The notes: generated by a model from the sequence alone, not told the origin. Shown: positions 54,157-62,612, counted from the first letter of the stretch. The stretch is 64,000 nt of DNA from Cloacibacillus evryensis DSM 19522 (GCF_000585335.1 NZ_KK073872.1:1229183-1293182); one strand, 5' to 3'. Made by a program: numbers and translations.

Positions 54157-55423
54157 ATATAAGCCATGCCGGGACCAGCCAATTGTGTTTGTTGATCGGT
54201 AATAGATCTTGAGACATGCATATCACGGCGCCTTCGCCAAGATTGAAGTTTTGTACGGCAAATATTTCACCGCTGTTATCAGAGTCCTTTTCTTCCCCTT
54301 CGGGCAGCAGCGCTTTGAAGTGCCTGGACGCATTGACTGGATGGGCGCTTTTTTTTATCTCTATCGGATAGAGAGTGTTGTCTTTGGCTATGATCAAATC
54401 CACCTCCCTGCTGTTGCTGTCCCGGTAGTAAAAAAGAGGCGGGCGTCTGCCTGTATTGATAAAGCTTTTGTATATCTCGCTGACGACCCATGTCTCAAAA
54501 ATCGCACCTGACATCGCGCCAGCTTCAAGGTTTTCCGGAGACGTCCAGCGTGTCAGATGCGAACAAAGGCCGGTGTCAAGGAAATACATGCGCGGGGCTT
54601 TGACGGCTCTTTTCAGCGCATTGCTGAAATATGGCTCTATCAGGATAACAATGCCGGAGGTTACGAGCAGCGACAGCCACCTTTTAGCCGTAGGCGCGGA
54701 GACGTCAGCTTCCCTTGCCATCGCCTCATAATTCAGCATACAACCGCTGCGCGCGGCGGCTACGCAGAGAAAACGGTAAAAGGAATTCTCATCCGCGACC
54801 TGCGTCAAATCCCTGATGTCTCTTTGCAGATAGCTCTGTACGTATGAATAATAAAATTTCTCCGAATCTGTATCCGCCGCGTAAAGCGCCGGCATCGAAC
54901 CTCTGAATATCCTCTCATAAACCTGCATTAAATCCATCGGAACGGCGCTTTTAAGCCTTGTCATAAGAATATCCGGCGATGTTGTGAATTCAGAGAAAAC
55001 AGAACCGTTGATCTCTCCATTGGAAAGCCCCGCCATATTTAATATACCCACCCTTCCGGCAAGGCTTTCACTGACGCCGCGCATAAGATGGAATACCTGT
55101 GAGCCAGTCAACCAGAATATTCCCCGTTCGTCACCGTGGCTGTCAACATATATTTTTATATGCGTCATCAAATCGGGCGCGTATTGAATTTCGTCGATCA
55201 AGACAGGCGGTTCATACCTCTGAAGAAAAAGCTCCGGCTCACGGGAGGCTAATTCTCTTGCCGCCGGGTCGTCAAGCGTGACATATTTTCGCCCGCTATT
55301 CTGAGCTAATTTCTTTAAAACCGTAGTTTTCCCAACCTGCCTGGCCCCGGTAAGAAGTACGACAGGAAAAGACATATCTGTTTCAATAATGCTTTTTTCG
55401 ATCGCCCGCTCGATGTACAAAGC
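54155..55423 (-). CDS. AAA-family ATPase with DUF4143 domain
   Basis: A protein of about 422 residues. The P-loop is LLTGARQVGKTTVLKKLA, the Walker B region PPVLIDEIQYAPDL and sensor 1 IFWLTGSQ. The DUF4143 C-terminal domain has a nuclease-like motif (FYYRDSNSREVDLIIAKDNTLYPIEIKKS: D, E and K as in restriction-type folds). The frame opens at 55453, but TTG 55423 behind GAGGTG gives the normal family start (M)YIERAIEKSI. These ATPases are common accessory genes with unclear roles. It lies between the porin switch and a toxin-antitoxin pair. Confidence 0.87.
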   Translation of the reverse strand, partial: ALYIERAIEKSIIETDMSFPVVLLTGARQVGKTTVLKKLAQNSGRKYVTLDDPAARELASREPELFLQRYEPPVLIDEIQYAPDLMTHIKIYVDSHGDERGIFWLTGSQVFHLMRGVSESLAGRVGILNMAGLSNGEINGSVFSEFTTSPDILMTRLKSAVPMDLMQVYERIFRGSMPALYAADTDSEKFYYSYVQSYLQRDIRDLTQVADENSFYRFLCVAAARSGCMLNYEAMAREADVSAPTAKRWLSLLVTSGIVILIEPYFSNALKRAVKAPRMYFLDTGLCSHLTRWTSPENLEAGAMSGAIFETWVVSEIYKSFINTGRRPPLFYYRDSNSREVDLIIAKDNTLYPIEIKKSAHPVNASRHFKALLPEGEEKDSDNSGEIFAVQNFNLGEGAVICMSQDLLPINKHNWLVPAWLI

Positions 55424-55562
55424 TGTCACCTCACAATTATCTATGCAAATCAAATATTACATGTTAGATTATCCTAAATTTAAAATTAGGTTTTGGCAAG
55501 GGGGTAAAGGCTTTTTTACTTCTAGCTTAATTTCCTTCTCCTGCAAAAGGAAATCCCGTGTG

Positions 55563-55595
55563 TTGACACTCCTCTATATGTACGCTATTATGTAC
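55563..55595 (+). promoter_or_regulatory. Promoter and operator of the YefM-YoeB-like module
   Basis: TTGACA (55563-55568), 17 bp, TATTAT (55586-55591). Two TGTAC cores at 55579-55583 and 55591-55595 are 12 bp apart and bracket the -10. Repeated TGTACA cores at this spacing are known as the YefM operator, so autoregulation is likely. Confidence 0.8.
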
Positions 55596-55617
55596 GTAAT
55601 ATTAAGGGGGGGATAAT

Positions 55618-55866
55618 ATGTTGAATACCAACATCACAAATTTCCGAAAAAATATCTTCATGCTTCTTGAGCAGACAATAAAATATAACGAACCTGTCAA
55701 CATCAGCACCAAGGACGGAAATGCGGTGATCCTCAGCGAGGAAGATTACAATGGACTCATGGAGACATTGTACCTCTCATCGATCCCAGGCATGAAAGAG
55801 AAGATCGTAGAGGGGCTCAACACTCCGTTGGAAGATTGTATTGCCGAAGATAAAGTGTCATGGTAG
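55618..55866 (+). CDS. Phd/YefM-family antitoxin
   Basis: An 82-residue protein: N-terminal Phd/YefM fold (NTNITNFRKNIFMLLEQTIKYNEPVNISTKDGNAVILSEEDYNGLMETLYLSSIPGM) followed by an acidic toxin-binding tail. Preceded by AAGGGGGGG. Overlaps the toxin start by 7 bp. Neutralises the toxin and represses the shared promoter. Base composition is lower in G+C than the core genes. Confidence 0.92.
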   Translation: MLNTNITNFRKNIFMLLEQTIKYNEPVNISTKDGNAVILSEEDYNGLMETLYLSSIPGMKEKIVEGLNTPLEDCIAEDKVSW

Positions 55867-56129
55867 GGTATTCTATCGTCTATACGAAAAAAGCGGCGGC
55901 TGATATACCTAATTTAAAGGCATCCGGATTGGAGTTCAAAGCCCGCGCCCTGATAGATATTATCAGAATCAACCCGTTTCAGTCTCCGCCGCCGTATGAG
56001 AAACTCGTCGGCGGTATGCGGGGAGCTTATTCCAGGCGCATCAATATCAAGCATCGTCTGGTATACGAAGTGAACGAAGAGAACAGAACGGTAAAAATCA
56101 TCAGTATGTGGTCTCATTACGAGTTTTAA
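55860..56129 (+). CDS. YoeB/Txe-family toxin (mRNA interferase)
   Basis: An 89-residue RelE-superfamily toxin with the YoeB/Txe signature: YTKKAAADIPNLKASGLEFKARALIDIIRINPFQSPPPYEKLVGGMRGAYSRRINIKHRLVYEV and the C-terminal ISMWSHYEF (MW-x-HYE; catalytic His and aromatic residues at the end). Cleaves ribosome-associated mRNA. Paired with the Phd/YefM-type antitoxin just upstream. Confidence 0.93.
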   Translation: MVGYSIVYTKKAAADIPNLKASGLEFKARALIDIIRINPFQSPPPYEKLVGGMRGAYSRRINIKHRLVYEVNEENRTVKIISMWSHYEF

Positions 56130-56179
56130 AGTTAATACCCAAAGTTTAGGCAAAAAGTGTTGTTGCGGATTTTCATTTA

Positions 56180-56258
56180 GAAGAGATGATACCGATCCGC
56201 ATAGAGTTCACTAACAACGGCCCATCCATGCATCTCGGCCCATTTGACGTAATGGTCA
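56180..56258 (+). pseudogene. 79-bp relic of the cassette paralog gene
   Basis: Identical to 53622-53700 of cassette paralog 2 except for one base (C for T at 56200). It corresponds to LEEMIPIRIEFTNNGPSMHLGPFDVMV. The flanks show no homology. Evidence that the cassette genes have been copied or recombined nearby. Confidence 0.88.
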
Positions 56259-56274
56259 CGGTGCGCAATATAAC

Positions 56275-56303
56275 TTGATAATTTTTATCCAATATGATAT
56301 TCT
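56275..56303 (+). promoter_or_regulatory. rrf2 promoter with GATAA-N3-TTATC operator
   Basis: TTGATA (56275-56280), 17 bp, TATTCT (56298-56303). The perfect palindrome GATAATTTTTATC (56277-56289) overlaps the -35. The same 14 bases, GGATAAAAATTATC, occur in opposite orientation before cooS, so this is a likely Rrf2 operator. Confidence 0.7.
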
Positions 56304-56345
56304 AAAAACAAGATTTGAAGAAAAAAGGAAAGGGGGGATACTTCG

Positions 56346-56744
56346 ATGATCATGACGCGGGAGACTGATTATGCGGTGCGCATCTTGCGGGCTTTGTCTT
56401 GCGGAGAGCGTATGACGGTGCGTCAGGTCTGTGATTTGGAGCTTGTCCCCGTCCAGTTTGCCTATAAGATTTTAAAGAAGCTGGCCGCCTGCGGTTATGT
56501 GGAGGTGTTCCGCGGTCAGGAAGGCGGGTGCCGCCTGAAGGCCGACCTCAACGAGCTCTCTCTTTATGACCTGATGCGCTGCATCAACGATGATATTTTT
56601 GTTAATGCCTGCATGGACCCCGGATACAAGTGCCCGTGGCGGCGCTCTCACTGCGGCGTGTGTCATTTCCACAGCAGCCTCAAGGGAGTCCAGAATGAGA
56701 TCGAAGAGCTGCTGAAGCGATGGTATATAGGAAAAATGCTGTAA
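56346..56744 (+). CDS. Rrf2-family transcriptional regulator
   Basis: A 132-residue protein: an N-terminal winged helix (TRETDYAVRILRALSCGERMTVRQVCDLELVPVQFAYKILKKLAACGYV) with the Rrf2 wing (GQEGGCRL). The C-terminal part is cysteine-rich (CMDPGYKCPWRRSHCGVCHFH). Rrf2 regulators often sense Fe-S status, NO, redox or thiols through such cysteines. ATG 56346 or 56352 could be used. Directly upstream of cooS with a shared operator palindrome, so it probably controls itself and the CO dehydrogenase operon. Confidence 0.9.
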   Translation: MIMTRETDYAVRILRALSCGERMTVRQVCDLELVPVQFAYKILKKLAACGYVEVFRGQEGGCRLKADLNELSLYDLMRCINDDIFVNACMDPGYKCPWRRSHCGVCHFHSSLKGVQNEIEELLKRWYIGKML

Positions 56745-56763
56745 TGAACAGCGTTCTATTTTT

Positions 56764-56792
56764 TTGTGTGTAAAGTGGATAAAAATTATCTA
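56764..56792 (+). promoter_or_regulatory. cooS operon promoter with the second operator palindrome
   Basis: TTGTGT (56764-56769), 17 bp, TATCTA (56787-56792). The palindrome GATAAAAATTATC (56778-56790) covers the -10, ideal for repression. It matches the palindrome before rrf2. Confidence 0.65.
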
Positions 56793-56823
56793 AATATGCC
56801 GATAGGGCGAGGGAGGAATTCTT

Positions 56824-58707
56824 ATGAATCAGTGTTTTGGGTGCAGCACCTGTAAGAGCGCGGATAAGCCGCTCGAGGCGTTTATCCGTTCGCTGCCGCT
56901 TGAGACGTCGCATCATCGTGTCGAGGGGCAGTCGGTAAAGTGCGGTTTTGGCCTGCAAGGGGTCTGCTGCCGCCTTTGTTCAAACGGCCCCTGCCGCGTG
57001 ACTCCGAAAGCGCCTAAAGGCATCTGCGGCGCGACGGCGGACGTAATTGTTTCACGCAACTTTCTGCGCGCCGTTGCCGCAGGCTCGGGCTGTTATATCC
57101 ATATCGTTGAGAATACGGCGCTTAATCTTAAGAATACTGCGCTTGCCGGAGGCGCGATCAAGGGAGAGAAGGCGCTTGACCGCCTCTGCGGGTTATTCGG
57201 CGTTACGGCGGCCGATAAGTATGATAAGGCGCTTGCCGTTGCGGAGATGGTGCTCGCGGACCTTTATAAGCCCGAATATGAAAAGATGGCGCTGGTGAAT
57301 AAGCTGGCATACGCGCCGCGCCGCGCAAACTGGGAGAAGCTTGGCATCCTCCCTGGCGGCGCGAACGCGGAGATCGTGAAGGGCGTGGTGAAGTGCTCGA
57401 CGAACCTTAATTCCGATCCGGTCGATATGCTGCTCACCTGTCTCAAGCTCGGCATATCGACGGGGCTTTACGGCCTGACGCTCACGAACCTTCTGAATGA
57501 CGTGATGCTCGGCGAGCCGGAGATCCGCCTTGCCCCCGTCGGGCTTGGCGTCATTGATCCCGATTATATAAATATCATGATCACCGGCCATCAGCATTCC
57601 TGTTTCTCTTATCTTCAGGACCGCCTCACCGATCCCGAAGTCACGGCGAAGGCCGCGGCAGTGGGGGCGAAGGGCTTCCGCCTCGTCGGCTGTACCTGTG
57701 TGGGACAGGATCTGCAGCTGCGCGGGGCACATTATGAAGAGGTGTTTGTCGGGCACGCCGGCAATAATTATACGTCGGAGGCGGTGCTGGCCACCGGCGC
57801 GATCGACGCGGTGCTTTCGGAGTTCAACTGCACGCTGCCTGGCATCGAGCCTATCTGCGACATGCTCAATATCAAACAGATATGTCTTGACGATGTGGCG
57901 AAGAAGTCGAACGCGGAGTATATGCCATTTGTCTTTGAAAGCCGCGCGCCGGACAGCGACCGTATCATCGACGCCGTCATCGCCTCCTACAAAGCGCGCC
58001 GCGGCGAGGTCGCCCTGAATCTGCAGCCGGAGCATGGGAACAGTGATACGCTCACCGGCGTCTCTGAGGTATCGCTCAAGGATTTCCTCGGCGGCAGCTG
58101 GAAGCCGCTGATAGACCTGATCGTATCAGGCGATATCAAGGGCGTCGCCGGCGTCGTCGGCTGTTCCAACCTTACCTTTGGCGGCCATGACGTACTCACG
58201 GTAGAGCTGACGAAGGAGCTCATCAAGCGTGACATCATCGTCCTTTCGGCCGGCTGTTCGTCGGGCGGCCTTGAAAATTGCGGACTGATGTCGCCGGAAG
58301 CGGCCGAACTGGCCGGTCCGAAGCTCAGGGCGATCTGCAAAAAATTGGGAATCCCGCCGGTGTTGAATTTTGGTCCCTGCCTCGCGATCGGACGCCTGGA
58401 GATCGTCGCGACGGAGCTTGCCGCGGAGATCGGAATAGATCTGCCGCAGATGCCGCTCGTGCTCTCCGCGCCGCAGTGGCTTGAGGAACAGGCGCTCGCG
58501 GACGGCGCCTTCGGACTTGCGCTGGGACTGCCTCTGCACCTTGGCGAAGCGCCCTTCATTACGGGAAGCAAGCTTGTAGTGGATGTGCTTACGGAGAAGA
58601 TGAAATCCCTAACGGGAGGACAGGTGATAGTTGACCCGGACGCTAGCTCGGCGGCGGACAAACTTGAGGGCATCATACTCGAGAAGCGGGCCGCGCTGGG
58701 GCTCTGA
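56824..58707 (+). CDS. cooS: Anaerobic CO dehydrogenase catalytic subunit (CooS), divergent
   Basis: A 627-residue Ni-Fe CODH. N-terminal cluster cysteines are in CGFGLQGVCCRLCSNGPC and GICGATADVIVSRNF. C-cluster ligands can be placed by motif: His256 (ITGHQHS), Cys290 (LVGCTC), Cys336 (EFNCTLP), Cys447 (VVGCSN), Cys478 (SAGCSS) and Cys519 (FGPCLA). Odd points: GHQHS replaces the usual GHNP, and the His-rich proton path after the FLR motif (HSDH in typical CooS) is mostly absent. Gln556 (WLEEQA) replaces the catalytic Lys of the usual EKA motif. Followed by cooF and an NAD(P)H oxidoreductase. It may still oxidise CO, or have a changed activity. Confidence 0.9.
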   Translation: MNQCFGCSTCKSADKPLEAFIRSLPLETSHHRVEGQSVKCGFGLQGVCCRLCSNGPCRVTPKAPKGICGATADVIVSRNFLRAVAAGSGCYIHIVENTALNLKNTALAGGAIKGEKALDRLCGLFGVTAADKYDKALAVAEMVLADLYKPEYEKMALVNKLAYAPRRANWEKLGILPGGANAEIVKGVVKCSTNLNSDPVDMLLTCLKLGISTGLYGLTLTNLLNDVMLGEPEIRLAPVGLGVIDPDYINIMITGHQHSCFSYLQDRLTDPEVTAKAAAVGAKGFRLVGCTCVGQDLQLRGAHYEEVFVGHAGNNYTSEAVLATGAIDAVLSEFNCTLPGIEPICDMLNIKQICLDDVAKKSNAEYMPFVFESRAPDSDRIIDAVIASYKARRGEVALNLQPEHGNSDTLTGVSEVSLKDFLGGSWKPLIDLIVSGDIKGVAGVVGCSNLTFGGHDVLTVELTKELIKRDIIVLSAGCSSGGLENCGLMSPEAAELAGPKLRAICKKLGIPPVLNFGPCLAIGRLEIVATELAAEIGIDLPQMPLVLSAPQWLEEQALADGAFGLALGLPLHLGEAPFITGSKLVVDVLTEKMKSLTGGQVIVDPDASSAADKLEGIILEKRAALGL

Positions 58708-58727
58708 GGAGAGGGGAGTGTGCGGCG

Positions 58728-59180
58728 ATGAAACGTATTTTCATAGATGCCGATAAGTGCGACGGCTGCATGAACTGCTCTCTTGCGTGCATGAACGCCC
58801 ACCGCAAGGACGGCGCGGATAATATTTATTCGCTTGATTTAAACGACCCCGAGAACGAGAGCCGCAATTTCATCCTGCAGGACGGGGAGAAGCATTATCG
58901 CCCCCTTTTCTGCCGTCATTGCGGCGAGCCGATGTGCGTCACGAGCTGCATGAGCGGCGCGATGCGCAAGAACCCCGAGACGGGGCTTGTCGAATATGAC
59001 GAAACGAAATGCGGCGCCTGCTATATGTGCGTCATGAACTGCCCTTACGGCGTGCCGAAGCCGGATGCCGCGACGCGCACTTTTGTGATAAAGTGCGACT
59101 TCTGCGCCGGCAAGGAGGAGGGGCCGAGCTGCGTCCGGGCCTGTCCGAAAGAGGCCATCTATCTCAAGGAGGTGGAGTAG
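58728..59180 (+). CDS. cooF: CooF-like four-cluster ferredoxin
   Basis: A 150-residue iron-sulfur protein with four [4Fe-4S] sites: CDGCMNCSLAC, CRHCGEPMCVTSC, CGACYMCVMNC and CDFCAGKEEGPSCVRAC. This is the CooF/HycB/DMSO-reductase-type electron-transfer layout. Between cooS and an FAD-NAD(P) oxidoreductase, it should carry electrons from CooS to that enzyme. No twin-arginine or lipoprotein signal, so cytoplasmic. Confidence 0.94.
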   Translation: MKRIFIDADKCDGCMNCSLACMNAHRKDGADNIYSLDLNDPENESRNFILQDGEKHYRPLFCRHCGEPMCVTSCMSGAMRKNPETGLVEYDETKCGACYMCVMNCPYGVPKPDAATRTFVIKCDFCAGKEEGPSCVRACPKEAIYLKEVE

Positions 59181-59181
59181 G

Positions 59182-60405
59182 ATGAGACATCTTATCATCG
59201 GAGCCTCCGCCGCGGGGATCGCCGCGGCGAAGAAGATCCGCGAAATGCGCGCGAACGACGGGATCACGGTCATCGCGAAGGACGCCAAGGTCCATTCCCG
59301 CTGTATGCTCCACCATTTTCTCGGCGGACGTAAGAGCGCCGAAGAGATAAATTTCGCGGGCGCGGATTTTTTCGAGAGGAACAATATCCGTTTTATCGCG
59401 GAGGAGGAGATAACGGCGGTCTGCCCGCGGGAGAACTGCGTTATCGGCGCAAGATCCGGCAAACTGCCCTACGACGTCCTGCTGATAACGACGGGCGCGC
59501 GCTTTTTTATCCCGCCGATCCCCGGCTTCCGGGAGGCGAAGAATGTCTACGGACTGCGGGACCTTTCGGACGCGCAGAAGATAGACGCCGCCGCGCTCGG
59601 CGCGAAGGAGTGCGTCATCGTGGGGTCCGGCCTCGTCGGCCTTGACGCCGCCTACGCCCTCTGCGAACGCGGTATAAAATGCCGCGTCGTCGAGATGGAG
59701 GACCGTATCTGCCCGCTGCAGCTTGACGCGGTGGCCGGCGCGCCGTACCAAAGGCTTTTCGAAGAGGCGGGCTGCGAATTTTTCCTCGCGAAGAGAGCCG
59801 CCGGTTCCGAACTGGATGATGCGGGCGACATGCGCGCGGTGCTGCTTGAGAGCGGTGAACGGCTGCCGGCCGATTTTGTGATCGTCACGGCGGGGGTGCG
59901 CCCCAATATAGAATTCCTCGAGGGCAGCGGCGTCGTCACAGACAGGTGTGTCAAGGTCGACGACGGCATGCGCACGAACATAGAGAATATATGGGCCGCC
60001 GGCGACGTCGCGGGGCTTTCCGGCATCTGGCCGAACGCCGCGCTGCAGGGCGAGACGGCGGCGCGCGGCATGTGCGGCGAGTCCGTTAAATACAGCGACC
60101 GCTACGCGATGAAGAATACGATGAATTTCTTCGGCCTGACGACGCTCTCTCTGGGCCCCAATTCGGCGGAAGCCGGCGACGAAACGGTGGTAAACGAGTG
60201 GCGGTCCGGTTATACGAAGGCGATCATTCGCGACGGCAGGCTTGTGCATCTCACTATTCAGGGAGATATTTCAAACACCGGATTCTGGCAGGAGCTCATA
60301 AAGCGCGGCCTCAAGGTAAAGGACGCGAAGAAGCCGCTGGAACGCCTGAGCTACGCGGATTTCTGGAACTATGACGAGGAGGGCGGGGAATACCTCTGGA
60401 AATAA
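59182..60405 (+). CDS. FAD/NAD(P)-dependent oxidoreductase (FNOR) of the CODH operon
   Basis: A 407-residue flavoprotein. The FAD motif is IIGASAAGIAAAKKI, the NAD(P)-binding motif VIVGSGLVGLDAAYALCERG (about residue 150) and the second FAD motif TNIENIWAAGDVAG (about residue 265). The C-terminal dimer domain is truncated-looking but complete. CooS-CooF-FNOR operons are known; CO oxidation is proposed to reduce NAD(P)+ through CooF. Starts 1 bp after the cooF stop. The reactive Cys of NADH oxidases is not obvious, apart from HSRCMLHHFLGG at residues 38-49. Confidence 0.9.
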   Translation: MRHLIIGASAAGIAAAKKIREMRANDGITVIAKDAKVHSRCMLHHFLGGRKSAEEINFAGADFFERNNIRFIAEEEITAVCPRENCVIGARSGKLPYDVLLITTGARFFIPPIPGFREAKNVYGLRDLSDAQKIDAAALGAKECVIVGSGLVGLDAAYALCERGIKCRVVEMEDRICPLQLDAVAGAPYQRLFEEAGCEFFLAKRAAGSELDDAGDMRAVLLESGERLPADFVIVTAGVRPNIEFLEGSGVVTDRCVKVDDGMRTNIENIWAAGDVAGLSGIWPNAALQGETAARGMCGESVKYSDRYAMKNTMNFFGLTTLSLGPNSAEAGDETVVNEWRSGYTKAIIRDGRLVHLTIQGDISNTGFWQELIKRGLKVKDAKKPLERLSYADFWNYDEEGGEYLWK

Positions 60406-60406
60406 G

Positions 60407-60533
60407 TAAATCGGCGTTTATAAGCACGATTTGCGTCATAACTTAGGGCTCTGGCGTCCTCGCCGTATTAATATACGGCTCCGGTTCCAGAGCCCAAAGT
60501 TATTTAGCAACTCGCACTTCTAAACGCCGATTT
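60407..60533. repeat. 127-bp near-palindrome (giant hairpin)
   Basis: The outer arms GTAAATCGGCGTTTA / TAAACGCCGATTTAC are perfect. The next 33 bases on each side match at about 26 positions, ending in GGGCTCTGG/CCAGAGCCC, and the centre holds CCGTATTAATATACGG. It starts 1 bp after the FNOR stop. It could be a strong terminator-like RNA, a REP or MITE-type element, or a cruciform. No open frame. Confidence 0.8.
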
Positions 60534-60554
60534 ACGCGATTAGGAGGGAACGGC

Positions 60555-60728
60555 AAACTGCGGTTTATATTTTAAAGCCTCCCTCGCCGAGGGAGGTGGG
60601 CCGGCGCACGATTTTTGCGCCGGGTCGGAAGGAGTGTTGCACTGTTTGGCGCGGTTTTCCGCGCTAAACAGTGCCAGCGGCGCAAGCCGCGGGAGAGGAT
60701 AAGGTCAAAGAATCAACACCAAGGTCAA
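60555..60728. repeat. Interspersed hairpin-rich repeat, copy 4
   Basis: Nearly the same as copy 1 around GCCTCCCTCGCCGAGG, GATTTTTGCGCCGGGTCGG, AAGGAGTGTTGCACTG and GAGAGGATAAGGTCA. It lacks the AAATCAG module. It ends at AAGGTCAA where the group IIC intron begins; in copy 1 the sequence goes on CCCTCC, so the intron interrupts the repeat. Confidence 0.8.
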
Positions 60729-62612
60729 ATCGAGTAGGAGGCCTCCCATTATTTGAGAGGCCGTCCTCTCACACCACCGTACGTACCGTTCGGTATACGG
60801 CGGTTCGGTAACGAGCGCGCATTGCCTCATATCGCAGCAGGATATCGTCATATCCCTGCGAGGCGAGGTATTTGTTGGTCAGTGAGGTGGTCAGTATCCA
60901 CGTTCTGGCTATATGCCAGCATCCGAGCCTGCTGTTTGCCCATCGCCACGCGTCCCTGTGATGGATCCCCAGCTGCCTGAGGTTCTTGTATTTCGGCCAT
61001 ATCCTTTTCCACTGTTTCCAGTAGATTTGCCGTATCCTGCGTCTTATCCATCCAGTCAGCTGTAACATCGCGCTTTTCATTTCGGCTATCGCATAGTAGC
61101 CCAGCCATCCCGTCGTGTATTTCCTGAGGTTTAGCATGATGGTCTCTATCGAGCGTCCCTGATTCCTGGCGGTAAGTTTTCGGATTTTGTCTTTGAACCG
61201 TTTCAGGCTTTGTTCGTGGACCCTTATCTTCGTTTCTCCTTTGCTAGGGTAGAGGGAGAAACCAAGAAATTTGAGTTTTGTCGGGCTTCCGATACAACTT
61301 TTCTTTTGGTTCACTTTGAGTTTCAGCGTTCCTTCAAGATAATTGACGCAGTTTCCCATTACTCTTTGGGCGGCTCTTGCGCTTTTGACATATATGTTGC
61401 AGTCGTCGGCATATCTTACAAATTTGTGTCCTCTGCTTTCCAGCAGTTTGTCAAATTTTGTAAGGTAGATGTTGGAGAGGAGTGGTGATAGGTTGCCTCC
61501 CTGCGGAGTTCCTTCTGTGGTCGAGCTGATGAGCCCGTTTTCCATTACTCCGCTTTTGAGGTATTTCCTGATGAGCCTTATTACACGCTCGTCTTTTATC
61601 TCTTCCCGAAGCATCTTTATGAGCAGGTTGTGGTTGACTGTGTCAAAGTATTTGGCCAGGTCGATATCCACTGATACTTTGTATCCCTGTTCGTAATATA
61701 TCCTCGCCTGTTCTATTGCCTGATGGGCGCTTCTCCCTTTGCGGAATCCATAGCTGCCGTCGGAGAATTGCTTCTCGAATATTGGCGTCAGCACTTGGGA
61801 GATGGCTTGCTGTATCATACGGTCTATGACCGTGGGGATTCCCAGCTTGCGCTTTCCTCCGTCCGCTTTGGGGATTTCGACTCTCTTTACTGCTTGGGGC
61901 CTGTAGCTTCCATCATAGAGGCTTTGGATAAGTTCGGGATAGTGCTCCTTCAGGTGTCCATACATCGCTTGGACTGTCATTCCGTCTATGCCTGACGCAC
62001 CTCCGTTTTTGACTACCCGTTTGTACGCCTCTGCCATGTTCGCTCTGGTGAGGATACATTCGAGCAACGTTTGCGCTCTTTCTTCTCCTGCGTTTTCTGT
62101 GTGGGCAATACTCGGCGCTTTCATGGTGCTTTCCGCTTCCAGCTTGTCCTCGCATGAACAGCCTGCTTGCGCAGTTTTCTGCTTTCTTCGCATTGCCCGA
62201 CCTTCTTTCGTCTGAGAAGTTTGTTACCGTTCGGCCCTTCCTGATGTTTTTTTTCTCTCACCAGTACTATGGCCTCTGCTGACTTCTTGCGGTTCATCCA
62301 TCCATCTCTGGGTGGATTGCACTCAGGTTAAGCCCCCGCAAGATCTCCCCGAGTAAGCACATAAACTTTCTCCTCATATATCCGCCGCATTTACACCATG
62401 GGATTCGTGCAGTGTAGGACTTTGTCTTGGGGGGTAGACTCGTCCGTCCCATAATGCCTCACATGCGGTTCCTGTTCGTCGGACCGAGGGTTTGCCTCCG
62501 GCTTCCTTCAGATTCCACCTCACGATGGACACCCTTGCCTTTGGCTAACAGTTCACACTGCAATGCCTGTAGCGGACTTACACCGCCTAGTTTATGTGCA
62601 TGTCGGGCGCAC
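60729..62612 (-). mobile_element. Group IIC intron, copy 1 (complete, 1884 bp)
   Basis: Read on the minus strand the intron starts GTGCGCCCGACATG at 62612 and ends ACTCGAT at 60729, fitting the GUGYG...AY rule. Domain V (60773-60806) has a 9-bp lower stem, 2-nt bulge and 4-bp upper stem, with the CGC triad; it matches what I remember of the Oceanobacillus iheyensis IIC intron. Domain VI is the GGCCTC/GAGGCC hairpin at about 60735-60765. Encodes a maturase. The 3' exon begins TTGACC. The 5' exon is not host DNA but the end of intron copy 2. Confidence 0.92.
60769..62193 (-). CDS. ltrA: Group II intron reverse transcriptase/maturase, copy 1
   Basis: A 474-residue protein. RT motifs in order: VEIPKADGGKRKLGIPTVIDRMIQQA, FSDGSYGFRKGRSAHQA, VDIDLAKYFDTVNH (first catalytic Asp), GTPQGGNLSPLLSNIYL, the FVRYADDCNIY catalytic box and LKFLGFSLY. 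Then comes the maturase (X) domain (LTARNQGRSIETIMLNLRKYTTGWLGYY). There is no HNH endonuclease domain, as in IIC introns. It helps the intron splice and reverse-transcribes it at new sites. The frame reads into domain V and stops at 60769. Confidence 0.95.
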   Translation of the reverse strand: MRRKQKTAQAGCSCEDKLEAESTMKAPSIAHTENAGEERAQTLLECILTRANMAEAYKRVVKNGGASGIDGMTVQAMYGHLKEHYPELIQSLYDGSYRPQAVKRVEIPKADGGKRKLGIPTVIDRMIQQAISQVLTPIFEKQFSDGSYGFRKGRSAHQAIEQARIYYEQGYKVSVDIDLAKYFDTVNHNLLIKMLREEIKDERVIRLIRKYLKSGVMENGLISSTTEGTPQGGNLSPLLSNIYLTKFDKLLESRGHKFVRYADDCNIYVKSARAAQRVMGNCVNYLEGTLKLKVNQKKSCIGSPTKLKFLGFSLYPSKGETKIRVHEQSLKRFKDKIRKLTARNQGRSIETIMLNLRKYTTGWLGYYAIAEMKSAMLQLTGWIRRRIRQIYWKQWKRIWPKYKNLRQLGIHHRDAWRWANSRLGCWHIARTWILTTSLTNKYLASQGYDDILLRYEAMRARYRTAVYRTVRTVV

